NCBI GenBank assembly: GCA_030141605.1
Contig: JAQGDQ010000764.1
Location: 36,249-100,248 of the forward strand
Direction: 5' to 3'
DNA length: 64,000 bases
Origin: Tubiluchus corallicola
Lineage: Eukaryota; Priapulida; Priapulimorpha; Priapulimorphida; Tubiluchidae
Shown: positions 55,901-64,000 of the stretch, one piece after another
Numbering within the stretch: position 1 is the first letter of the stretch
How the letters are laid out: each line of letters begins with the position of its first letter
Notes under the pieces: generated by a model
The model's database searches: none
Told to the model about the DNA's origin: nothing
Seen by the model: the letters and a program-made list of their open reading frames with translations, nothing else
Made by a program: the position numbers and the translations under genes

Positions 55901-58900
55901 AATGAGTTGTTTCTTTGTTTATTGTAACATTGTTCTGCCCGTTAGCAACAGTGAGTTGTTTCTTTGTTTATTGAAGCATTGTTCTGCCTGTTAGCAACAA
56001 TGAGTAGTTTCTTTGTTTATTGTAACATTGTTCTGCCTGTTAGCAACAGTGAAAATTGTTCATCTTAGTAAGTCAATACACATTAAATACGTCTAGCTCT
56101 GAGCTTTTTTGTTGACATAAAAATTGTTCATCTTAATAAGTCAATACACATTAAATACGTTTAGCTCTGAGCTTTTTTGATGACATAAAAATTGTTCATC
56201 TTAATAAGTCAATACACATTAAATACGTTTAGCTCTGAGCTTTTTTGTTGATATAAAAATTGTTCATCTTAATAAGTCAATACACATTAAATACGTTTAG
56301 CTCTGATCTTTTTTGTTGACATAAAAATTGTTCATCTTAGTAAGTCAATACACATTAAATACGTTTAACTCTGAGCTTTTTTTGTTGACATAAAAATTGT
56401 TCATCTTAGTAAGTCAATACACATTAAATACGTTTAACTCTGAGCTTTTTTTGTTGACATAAAAATTGTTCATCTTAATAAGTCAATACACATTTAAGCT
56501 TTGAGCTTTTTTTGATATTTGATTTTAAAACTTTAGGTGAACTTTGAAAAAGAGCCTAGAGGAAAATTTCTTAGCCTACTGGGTTATGATTCTGCATCAC
56601 TTTCGGCAAAGATTTCAGCAGCCATAAAACACGACGGAGCCACCGCACCACCAGGTGGTGTGAGCGCTGAAGAACTGGCTCAACGTATGCACCTTTTATC
56701 AGCAAATGTATGTATTTATCTGTTGGTTTCATTATAATACTGAATTATGTTTCTGCAAATGTATAAATATGAAGGTCTATACGTGTGCTTGGATAACATT
56801 ATTGTCCATAAGTCAGCAGTTAAGCTTTTCTAGTTATTCACATATCCTGAATCCTCATTTCATGAGAATCATTTGATACCAAGTTCATTGCTCTATATTA
56901 TTTCTAAGCTGAGATAATCCATGTTGAAGTTGAGGTGCAGGTTACACACTGAAAAACATAATCTTGAGAAAGTTTGCCATTGTTTTTTGTCGCGTTTCTA
57001 CAAAACACTTAGCAACCGCACAGATGGTGGTTGCTACGGACTTTGTAAAAGGACTTAGAAGGAATTTTTGTTCGTTTTCATTTTAAATCTCCTGCAATAC
57101 AAGGCATCACCTACGCAAGCGATGGAAGAAAGGGAAATGTTTAACTATGTCCCGAAAAATCTTCTATGCAAAGTTATATTACTTAGCATTTTGCTTACCT
57201 GCTGGAAAGTCTTATGTAACTAAATATAATAATTTAAAATGTTCCTGCCAATTGGTAAAATGTCGCTGGCTCACCTTCCACTGTGCACCGTATTTTTAAT
57301 CTTATTGACAAGATACAGTAATTTAAAATTTTACTCAGTTAGTAACATGTGTGCTACGCATGCTCTGATTATTTTTTTGATCTTCTCGTAATGTTATCTG
57401 AACTTGCTTCAAACGACCTACCATTAAAATGGCTGCATCTAACGGTCATCGCGAGTGTTTAAATTTACAAGTTTTATACAGCGTTACTGCCGACGCAATC
57501 CCTGCCTGCAAAAAGGCAGTGCATAAGTGATACAAAATTTCAAAACGAATTTTTTAAGCTCTATGTAAGTGGAGGGTTTTCTTGTGCTTTAACTACATGG
57601 TGCAAACATTTCAGTTGACACTGGTTTACATTAGTTTGCATTTAACAAAAAAATATTCAAGATACGAAAACGAAAATCGAAAGTGCCGGCCGACAGCGGT
57701 CCTCCCAGAATACATTGCGTAGCATCACTCGAACGCTCACATGTCAAAACTCTGTTCGCTTCCTCTGTTGCCATCAAGCTAACCTCACACCACCCTTGGG
57801 CACATTCACCCGACTCGAAAAGTAAAGTGTTGTTATTGTTTTCTCATTTTTTTTCAACATTTATGTAAATGATTATGTTGTCATTAATGAATGTATTTCT
57901 TTCGGGTGGGTACAATATTTACACTTTATACGACTGTTTTCGGCGGGGGGAGGGGAGGTTGGTAACAAATTGCGCCATTTATAGGGTAAATCTTGTCTCA
58001 TAATACGAAAATTCTAAGATACGAATGCCCCTCGAGAACGAAATAATTTCTCATTTCCAGGCATCACTGTGTCTAAACTCATGTATCTGCGATGTCATTC
58101 TACTTCGACACTGTATAATATCAGTAGCAACTAACAGGTAAGTTTCATCATGCTGGCACAAGCAGTGTGTGTAGTGAGCAAACAAAATTTTTTGCTTTAC
58201 AGGGTCTTGTAGACGGTACGAGCAAAAGTACAGATCTGTCTTCCCCTGTGGTAGCGAGTGGCGGTGCAAAGACGCCGTGTAACAGCTTGGGAGACGCCAC
58301 GGCAGCTTTCGATTCCATAGCAGCAACAGCTCAGAGTGCTGATGATTCTCGTCCGGAATCTCCCCTAGCGATTCCTGTTAAAGAAGGTTATTTTTCCTCT
58401 ACCATACGTTGTTGCAGGATGTGTTGTCATATTACATTGTTATTGTATCCCTTTGTAACTGCTTTCTTTGATGATCGTTTGCTAGTGCATTACATTTGTA
58501 AGAAAGACTGTTTTGGAGATTTAGTGTTCAACGTCTGTTTTTTTAGGTGACTCCCTTTTTTAACCTCACTGTTCCAAACGTATTACAATGATAGAAGATG
58601 TGATTAGAGATAAGTTTTTCCAATGAGCCAAGCTTGTCAAACTTAAAAGCAGTTCAAGAGTCTGCCTGGCCCGAGACTGAGTGTGAGCTAGTCAGAGAGT
58701 TTACTGAGTCACTGTACAAAAGCTACTGAGATTGTCAGCTTTTTTCTTTATATTTTTTTAACAGCCAACTCTTTATTAAACCAGGAAGCTTTTTAACTAG
58801 AGGTGACATTTCAGGTGTGCCGGCTGGTACCATCAACAATTACTAGATCAGTGTCCTAGTCATAAGCTTAGTGTCAGCTTCAACAAGGAACTCCTACGCA

Positions 58901-61900
58901 CTGGCATTGTACATAATAAATCTGAATCTAAATGTAAAGGAACAAGAAAAATTTGCTTGTTGACAAAGGAAATCAATAACCCCATAACAAAATGATGGTT
59001 GTGAAATCTAAATATGTTTGTCTTTACGTCTTTCAGACACTGACGGATTGATTGGCCAAGCCTTGCTAGCTGGAAATTTTGAAGCAGCAGTTGAATTGTG
59101 CTTCCATGACAACCGCATAGCAGATGCCATCATACTGGCTAAAGCTGGTGGTCCCGAACTTTTATCCCGAACACAAGATAGGTACTTCAAAACACACAAA
59201 ACAGCTATAGGAAAGGTAAAATATGGAAATACATTTGTGTTACTTAATGTGTTAGTAATTTCTTTCTAAAGTCCACCGTAAATAAATAATTTTACTGCTT
59301 TGTGGACTTTGTATCAATTGTAGAATAATTGTTCCTATAAAATTCTTACTTTATTGTATCATTATTTTGCTTAAAAAAATACATAGACTTCTGCTCATTC
59401 AGCATTAATAATTTGCTATTGCCTGCATTGCTAGTGGTGTTTTTTGCTTGATTTAGTGATATAATAGGTGGCACTTAACAGACTGTTTGTGTTGGAAGTG
59501 TTTTGACCCAATTAACTGAGTGAATCGATTAGCTGACACATGTAGTTATTACTAGTATTGAAGTACGTGTGATCACTCTTCATTTTAGTTTGAAAATCTC
59601 AAATAAAGATCTAAATGAAAAAATAATAGAAGAAAAAAATAAAAAGACGTTGTTTAAGATGGATTGGGAATATGCTTAGACTACCTGATAATAATCCATT
59701 GAAGATAGCTCGTCAGCAAGTCATAGAAGCAGCCAGAAGACCTGCAGGAGAACAAATGTTAACATATTTAGATTTTGCACAGAAAGATTTAAACACTTAA
59801 GTACTGATCCTCAGAGACAAATGCACATTGGGCATTGCAGCGAGTAGGGAATCCTGGCATAGGGAGGTGAACAGAATCGTGTCCATGGACGTATGATTCA
59901 TTGGATGGATGATGATGACCAGTTTAACATGCACTGCAAAGGCTGTAAGAGCTTTAAATATTATGTCTTTACGCTTATGCTCCATTAATTTTTTGAAAAT
60001 TAACTTTATGCTCCTAGTTGCTCTAAGATGTTTACTTGTAAAGTCACAAAGAACACTGGCAGATTACTGCATTTGCATCAGTGGCATAACAGTAACAGTT
60101 ACTTGATTAAACTCTCTGTGAAAAGCAGCAAGAGCTTCAAAAACAAAGCGTGATTAAAAGTTTAGCTTCCATAAATTCTGGGAAAGAAGTTTAATTGCAT
60201 TCGGCAAGCGGGTAATAGATTTAAAGCAAAACCGCTAGCTAGCATATTAGTTATTGACAGATATAACTGTTCTTTCAAGCAAAACTGTACTTAACTTGAT
60301 TGTTTCTACGTATATTCTACATAAAAGTTGTAAAGTAGTTTGATCACACATAAGTTTCTTATTTAACTACATCAACAAAAATAAGTCAAACTTGTGGAGT
60401 TATTTGAGTTACTTGCCAACAATTTATATATACATTTGAATAGGAGTGGCCGTTATGAGACATTTATGAGTCAGTTAGGCGACTGATTCTATTAACACTG
60501 AGTCTAATAAGTGGCACCTACTGTATCTATTAAAAAGAAAGTTGAAGTATTATAAATTGGTTTTAATTTATTTAGCTTTAGATCAGGCTGTATCATTACT
60601 GTACACATTCTCACTTAATATACTGAGCAAACACATTACTCAGTTTTCTTTTAAATTATTTTAACAGATGATCTCATCAATAGTAAGGCAAGACTGGCGG
60701 CACATCATTTCTACATGCTCACTGGATAGTTGGAAGGAAGCTTTGGCGACGATCTTGACATATTCCCCACCAGACAGTTTTAGCATCCTCTGTGGTAAAA
60801 TACATGATAGTTGTGTTTTGCAGACTGTTAAATTTTTGCTTTCATGTGTTACAAAGTGTTGCTGCATTTAGGAAACAGAGTGCAATGATGAATAAAAACA
60901 CCGGACATCTAAATCTGATATTTAATGATGTTAAGTGTTTTGTTTCTGATGCACCTTAATTCTTTTTTCTATTTAAAAGTTGTTTATTTAATGTATTATA
61001 AGCTTGGATGTGTCGGCATTACAGTTTCTGTTTAGAAAGGCTAAATTGCCGTATAGGTAGGGTTACCATATTCTCTGAGTTGAAAAAGAAGACCACGTGT
61101 CAAGCATTCGGCTTCCCAGTAACATCGACCTGCGCGAAAACACTGGTACTTGGCTTTCATTTCATTTGTAAACGCACACTGTCGTTTTGGCATTGCTACT
61201 TTCTAATTAACTTTTACCAGTTGCTCAAAACTGCAAAACAGCGAAACTATACAAATTTAAAGAAATTCACATGAAAACAAACAAAATGGCTCCCTGAAGT
61301 CGTTAGCGAGAATACGCCGAGTATCGACAGCAGTGTGAGTCGTATGACCCATAATGATGTGCACAAATCTTACTTTTGTTCAGTAAATATGTACAAGGGT
61401 TGCATTTTGAGATGTTAGCAACTTGTATTGAAAATTAGCAAGCTTTTCTTTGTCTCATACTGTCATACGCCTCTGCAGTTGGCAACGTCCGTACATACTT
61501 ACGGATTGAATCAAACCCGGACAAACTGCCGATTTTTTTGAAACCCCTCCCGGACAGAGGCCCAAAAAGAGGACGTGTCCGGGGAAACCCGGACGTATGG
61601 TAACCCTATGTATAGGTCACTTTGATAATGTTGATTATTGAAATGTCGTTGCTTTGCCTTGTAGCCTTTTTTGCTTTGTAAAATTTTAAGTTAATTTGCT
61701 AATTAGTCTTCTTTAGTTTATGAAATAAATTTTCCTTTACATAAATTTTCATAAAAATAATAGCTTTTTTATGTCGCTAGTGTAAAGATGTAGGTTTTTA
61801 ACAACAGTTTTCTTAATTAGTGCACGTCTGCTAATGTAATATTGAATTTTTATATTTTAAAGAAAGTGCAGAGCTGCTACACTAATAAACGTTTAAAAAT

Positions 61901-63375
61901 ATCTGTTTCACTTTAAAATGTAGCCGGTCCCTTTACCTTGTGCTAAAATAACTGAAAAAGTGCAATGACTTGACAAGCATTTATTGTTTTACGAGTTGCA
62001 GTTGGTCTAGTTACTGAGCAAACTGGAATTCACTTGTTTGGAAAAAATGTGTTCGCTTTAAATTTATGCGATCTTGCTTATCATTTCGTTTATATGTTTA
62101 GATATGCTTGGTACCCGGCTGGAAGCTGAAGAAGATGAAGACATGTTGACGAATGCTTGCTTGTGTTACATCTGCTCTGGGAGCGTGGATAAGCTGGCCG
62201 ATTGCTGGGCGCGCCTCCATCAAAACAATTCACCGCTTGCTCTTCAGGTGAAATCAGATATAACAGACTTTTTATTTCATAATCTTGCGAAATTTGTTTC
62301 ATATTTTTGTTGCACTTGCATTTATTTATTATTTGTTTATTTATTTTATTATTTTATTATTTATTAGTCACAGAAATCAATATATACATTTTATACATGA
62401 ATAAAATTAAATTGGTTAATGATCAATGCAAAGCTTGTGCCTACTACCATGTTTTGAGATGCTGTAACTGTTGCTATGCTACTGGAATGCTGCATTTATT
62501 TGAGTAGTAGCTTACTGATTAAGATGCCAATCAGTAAGCTGGTAGTCCAAGACACCGAGACATTAACAAATTATTTAAAGGAAAACAGGATGATTTTTCA
62601 TATACTACACCATTTTGAAGTACGGTAAAAAGTATTTGTTTTAACGCACGTAATAATGACAAGCATTTCTTGCAATTAACTAATAAGTTAAAACTTAATT
62701 AATGGCATTGATGACATCACAATTGAACATAATATTCAATAGCTCAAACATTTCTCCAGGATGTTGCACGTGGTGATGGCACGAGAAAGTGGTAATTGAA
62801 GTGCAGTGCTGCTGTACAAATTCATTGTGATATATAAAAACTCGGCAAATTTAAAATTTAAATTTCAAGCTTACCGTTGTGTTACAATTGAACAACTCTG
62901 AACTAAAAGGTACAGCACCTGTTTTTGTGCAATGTATTTCTAACATGTAGGCGTTGGTGCCCGTCTAACTAGTGAATGGCGAAATGCATGTAACTGGGAA
63001 CAACTAGCTGTGCAAGTGCCAAAATTACTATTCAACAGTAATAATTCTTTCACATAAGTCATTCTTGAAAAAACAGTATGTTCAAAGTGAGTATTTCAGT
63101 ATACAGTATATGAAATTGTGTACTGGTTACGTTACTGGTTACCTTGTCGGCGAATAGCTCAGTAAATTTGAACTAACAAACTTATAAGTGCGTGTTTCTT
63201 GCAGGATTTGATGGAGAAGGTCATGATACTATGGAAAGCGGTGGAGGTGTTAAAGGGTCGTGCACCGGAGATTCACGCTGGCAGTCTAGTCGATAAATTT
63301 CAGCAGTATGGAGAGATTTTGGCGTCTCAAGGCTGCTTAGAAACGGCCATGTACTACTTGAGCAGCTGTGCCGCG
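40949..63375 (+). CDS. SEC31A: SEC31, COPII outer-coat subunit, first 16 coding exons
   Basis: Exons: 40949-41061, 42222-42311, 43395-43590, 43961-44056, 45074-45211, 47785-47927, 50854-50965, 52759-52914, 53981-54121, 55552-55776, 56537-56707, 58203-58386, 59037-59215, 60668-60794, 62102-62247, 63205-63375. All are GT-AG and in phase, giving 796 codons that remain open at the last junction; the Pro-rich region and C-terminal domain lie right of the window. The N-terminus ([16 protein letters not shown]) and WD repeats ([51 protein letters not shown]) are typical. [15 protein letters not shown] starts the blade that completes the SEC13 propeller. [20 protein letters not shown] and later exons form the alpha-solenoid. 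With SEC13 it forms the outer cage of ER-to-Golgi vesicles and stimulates SAR1 GTP hydrolysis through SEC23. Animals have SEC31A and SEC31B; I cannot separate a single invertebrate gene. Exon 12 uses a weak donor, GTTATT. Confidence 0.96.
41529..42105. repeat. 45-bp minisatellite in SEC31 intron 1, about 13 copies
   Basis: The unit contains AAAAAGTGCAATGATTCCC and TTTATTTGTGCTAAAACACT. Most copies are 45 bp and some 43 bp (missing CC). Stretches of 45-bp copies stay in frame and give a 15-residue repeating open frame that is not a gene. Confidence 0.95.
42876..43172 (+). mobile_element. hAT-type MITE, degraded third copy in SEC31 intron 2
   Basis: Sequence matches the family at 8884-9309 and 10017-10387, in the orientation of the latter: GCGAATTTGTGAC, a block like TGCATGTTATTTGATTTTGTT, and TTCGAACGTTCGATGC. 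The terminal TAGGGG and CCCCTA are lost, so it is an old copy. Confidence 0.75.
44776..45073 (+). repeat. Tandem copies of the SEC31 intron 4/exon 5 splice junction
   Basis: A unit of about 75 bp (73-75) is repeated ahead of exon 5. Each unit contains about 42 bp of intron end (ACTGCATATTTCAG at its 3' edge) and about 33 bp of exon start (CCTTCAGATGACGTGACATG). Exon-like copies start at 44776, 44849, 44924 and 44999; the genuine exon starts at 45074. Each copy therefore carries a full 3' splice site. Copy 2 has an immediate stop, copies 3 and 4 reach TAA after 14 codons, and copy 1 is frameshifted. A GA-rich tract (44380-44520) lies upstream in the same intron. Confidence 0.93.
45298..46255. 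repeat. 107/108-bp minisatellite in SEC31 intron 5, about 9 copies
   Basis: The unit begins ATGTGGCTAAGTTTTCACAT and includes TACTCAAAAAGACTGC and GAATGGAAATAAATGGTC. Copies are 108 bp or 107 bp (one T missing), which breaks the otherwise open 36-codon repeat frame. No protein is implied. Confidence 0.95.
46850..47690. repeat. 32-bp minisatellite in SEC31 intron 5, more than 20 copies
   Basis: The unit is AGATGTAGATTTAAGATAGA followed by TGAGAAAAAAGT. The copies at the left edge are diverged and the central copies nearly identical. The array ends about 95 bp before the acceptor of exon 6 (47785). Confidence 0.96.
48107..48562. mobile_element. 456-bp MITE with TTAA target duplication in SEC31 intron 6
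   Basis: Imperfect inverted termini of about 50 bp start AGGAGAAGAAAAGGCC at the left and AGGACAAGAAAATGGC, read as complement, at the right. TTAA flanks both ends (48103-48106, 48563-48566). TTAA duplications with such ends fit Kolobok or piggyBac superfamilies. The internal 77-codon frame (48273-48506) has no recognisable domain. Confidence 0.78.
48671..49892 (-). pseudogene. Tigger/pogo-family transposon remnant, truncated transposase
   Basis: On the minus strand a frame starts [20 protein letters not shown] and continues with a CENP-B/pogo-type helix-turn-helix ([15 protein letters not shown]). After a frameshift comes a second DNA-binding half ([20 protein letters not shown], about 48.9-49.05 kb). 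The DDE catalytic domain is absent. The ends (AGTCGTCGCTTAATAGAC at the left, GTCTATTAAGTGGCGACTA at the right) are inverted repeats. The copy has stops and frameshifts and cannot be functional. It lies in SEC31 intron 6. Confidence 0.82.
50975..51167 (-). mobile_element. LINE 3' end with (CTAAT)n tail in SEC31 intron 7
   Basis: Minus strand: the frame running out of the 72-bp array continues as [16 protein letters not shown] and [20 protein letters not shown], then a stop. It is followed by AT-rich 3' sequence and a (CTAAT)n tail (plus-strand ATTAG repeats) that begins about 10 bp after the exon 7 donor. This matches the C-terminus of non-LTR retrotransposon polyproteins, where a Cys/His motif of the type C-x-C..DEEH..YHC precedes a short tail. 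Family assignment is by pattern only. Confidence 0.62.
51168..52463 (-). repeat. 72-bp minisatellite, 18 copies, derived from LINE coding sequence
   Basis: Eighteen near-identical 72-bp units. On the minus strand each encodes the 24-residue unit [20 protein letters not shown] plus THA. Flanking LINE-like sequence is on both sides: upstream [20 protein letters not shown], downstream the C-terminal tail. All units stay in frame because 72 is a multiple of 3. The minus frame is interrupted once (stop at 51613-51615), and two plus frames are also open for over 1.3 kb. None is likely to be a gene. Confidence 0.92.
53205..53490. repeat. (TTA)n/(TTGCTA)n microsatellite in SEC31 intron 8
   Basis: About 285 bases of ATT, CATT and GCTATT repeats. 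The upstream sequence ends GTGGTTAATAAATTATTATT, like a retroposon tail from which the repeat grew. The poly-leucine frame is an artefact. Confidence 0.92.
54354..54755. mobile_element. hAT-type element in SEC31 intron 9
   Basis: A 402-bp element beginning CAGGGGTATATTAACC and ending TCTCGATACGCCGCTG. It is flanked by a near-perfect 8-bp duplication, ATTGTACA (54346-54353) and ATTGTACT (54756-54763). Internal GCCTAGGGCGCCAAA is common in hAT MITE ends. No ORF is present. Confidence 0.83.
55318..55507. repeat. 33-bp minisatellite in SEC31 intron 9
   Basis: The unit ACTATCACTCATTATGTG plus ACTATCCATTATGTA is repeated about 5-6 times, ending about 45 bp before exon 10. Confidence 0.93.
55777..56053. 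repeat. 49-bp tandem array starting at the SEC31 intron 10 donor
   Basis: The unit GTAACATTGTTCTGCCTGTT plus AGCAACAATGAGTTGTTTC and TTTGTTTATT repeats about 5-6 times. The first copy begins exactly at the GT of the exon 10 donor (55777), so later copies repeat the donor's intronic half (GTAACA) at 49-bp intervals, without its exonic AAG. Confidence 0.93.
56054..56500. repeat. 68-bp tandem array in SEC31 intron 10
   Basis: The unit AAATTGTTCATCTTAATAAG plus TCAATACACATTAAATACG and TTTAGCTCTGAGCTTTTTTG is repeated about 6-7 times directly after the 49-bp array. It ends about 36 bp before the exon 11 acceptor. Confidence 0.93.
56785..57060 (+). mobile_element. Partial MITE of the 21055-21556 family in SEC31 intron 11
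   Basis: Shares CATAAGTC-GCA-TTAAGCTTTTCTAG, ATAATCCATGTTGAAGTTGAGG and ACAAAACACTTAGCAACCG with the copy at 21 kb, in the same orientation. The right half is missing. Further on, 57640-58030 has ends resembling another Tigger-like element (AAGATACGAA...TTCTAAGATACGAA). Confidence 0.72.
59468..60525. mobile_element. Tigger-like element with a LINE 3' fragment inside, SEC31 intron 13
   Basis: The outer ends are inverted (TAGGTGGCACTTAACAGAC and GTCTAATAAGTGGCACCTA), like the element at 48671-49892. Inside, 59630-59910 reads on the plus strand [20 protein letters not shown] and, after a stop, RESWHREV. This is the C-terminal pattern of LINE reverse transcriptase polyproteins, so a LINE fragment appears to have inserted into the older DNA transposon. 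Confidence 0.68.
61058..61608. mobile_element. hAT-type MITE in SEC31 intron 14
   Basis: A 551-bp element with inverted termini TAGGGTTACCATA and TATGGTAACCCTA. It is flanked by CGTATAGG (61050-61057) and TGTATAGG (61609-61616), an 8-bp duplication with one mismatch. Sub-terminal CCCGGACA-type repeats are present. No transposase. Confidence 0.83.
62575..63085 (+). mobile_element. TTAA/AGGAAAAC-ended repeat, copy 3, SEC31 intron 15
   Basis: Third copy of the family at 17150-17700, same strand: starts TTTAAAGGAAAACAGG and shares GTACGGTAAAAAGTAT, GCAGTGCTGCTGTACAAAT and GTGAATGGCGAAATGCATGTAA. It ends near 63085, about 120 bp before exon 16. Confidence 0.65.
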
Positions 63376-63514
63376 GTAAGAATAGGAACTGTTTATTTTG
63401 GCAATATTAGTAGAACCGTTACCCATTTCTAACATGTAATGTATGTTTTTGCATCAGATTCTAACATTGACTGCAGCAAAGACTTTTGCACCTTTCACTG
63501 CAAGTCTCCCTTTT

Positions 63515-63665
63515 TTATACACTCATATCTCGAATTACCGGACCTCGGATATCGGAAAAATCCGACAAAATCTGGACCGTTAAAAGTCCCGCGTACTATG
63601 GGCACAGTCCGTTGTTTCGTGAGCTGACCGCTAGTTGGCAGGTCGTAACATTGTTTAATACAGGG
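63515..63665 (+). mobile_element. Possible Tigger-like terminus in SEC31 intron 16
   Basis: CATATCTCGAATTACCGG and CCTCGGATATCGGAAAAATC resemble the terminal region of Tigger-type elements. The rest may lie beyond the window. No further SEC31 exon is visible between 63376 and 64000. Confidence 0.4.
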
Positions 63666-64000
63666 ATCAAATACCCCTTAAAGAAGTGGGAAAGTGTGTC
63701 AGCTATTGAAGGAAATGCGTTCGTCTGCTACTAATGCGTGAAATTGGTGGACACATACAGCACTTGCTGCAGTACTGACGCAAAACTTTCCCGCATTTAA
63801 TTTTTTTTAACTTGTTCATTTAAAAATTCTGTAACTTTGGACAAATTTAAGGGAATGACGTAATATTTTCCGTGTTGTCTGTAAGGCCAGTGTGGTAATT
63901 TCCAAGTGATACAGCTATTATTTGCTTAATATTTCATGATGAAAAGTTTGGCATATTTTTTTTCTACCACCTGATATAAGTAAACCTAGACAATATCCAC

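Overview
The window is animal nuclear DNA, AT-rich, with split genes, GT-AG introns and many transposon-derived repeats. The proteins are clearly metazoan (PCNA, SEC31, MICU1, a Ly6/three-finger protein). The repeat content (hAT-type MITEs, Tigger/pogo remnants, a tRNA-headed SINE, LINE 3' ends, many minisatellites) fits an invertebrate, but I cannot name the species. Exons were joined by hand from splice sites, reading phase and family conservation.

Layout. (1) About 1.7-8.0 kb, minus strand: the 5' part of a MICU1-like mitochondrial calcium-uptake regulator. Four exons are supported and one microexon is tentative; the EF-hand half lies beyond the left edge. (2) 8.1-11.4 kb: intergenic, with two copies of one hAT-type MITE in opposite orientation, each with a perfect 8-bp target duplication. 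(3) 11.4-19.9 kb, plus strand: a complete seven-exon PCNA gene (262 aa) with E2F-like motifs upstream; introns hold a further hAT MITE, a Tigger-like element and other repeats. (4) 20-23 kb: repeats. (5) 23.1-26.1 kb, minus strand: a Ly6-family gene with one signal-peptide exon, one shared exon and two alternative last exons. (6) 26.2-35 kb: mostly unexplained AT-rich sequence with tandem duplications and weak coding candidates. (7) 35.0-37.0 kb, minus strand: a complete five-exon gene for an unrecognised 122-aa single-pass membrane protein, with a small plus-strand ORF inside one intron. (8) 37-40.9 kb: simple repeats and MITEs. (9) 40.9-63.4 kb, plus strand: the first 16 coding exons (796 codons) of SEC31, the COPII outer-coat protein; the C-terminal part lies beyond the right edge.

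The genes do not form a pathway: DNA replication (PCNA), ER export (SEC31), mitochondrial calcium uptake (MICU1) and a probable cell-surface protein (Ly6) are simply neighbours. The most unusual feature is the SEC31 locus. Most introns carry tandem arrays, and three stand out: one array multiplies the real 3' splice site of intron 4 together with the start of exon 5; intron 10 is built almost wholly of two arrays, the first starting exactly at the 5' splice site; and intron 7 holds about 18 copies of a 72-bp unit that, on the minus strand, encodes what looks like the C-terminal Cys/His motif of a LINE polyprotein.
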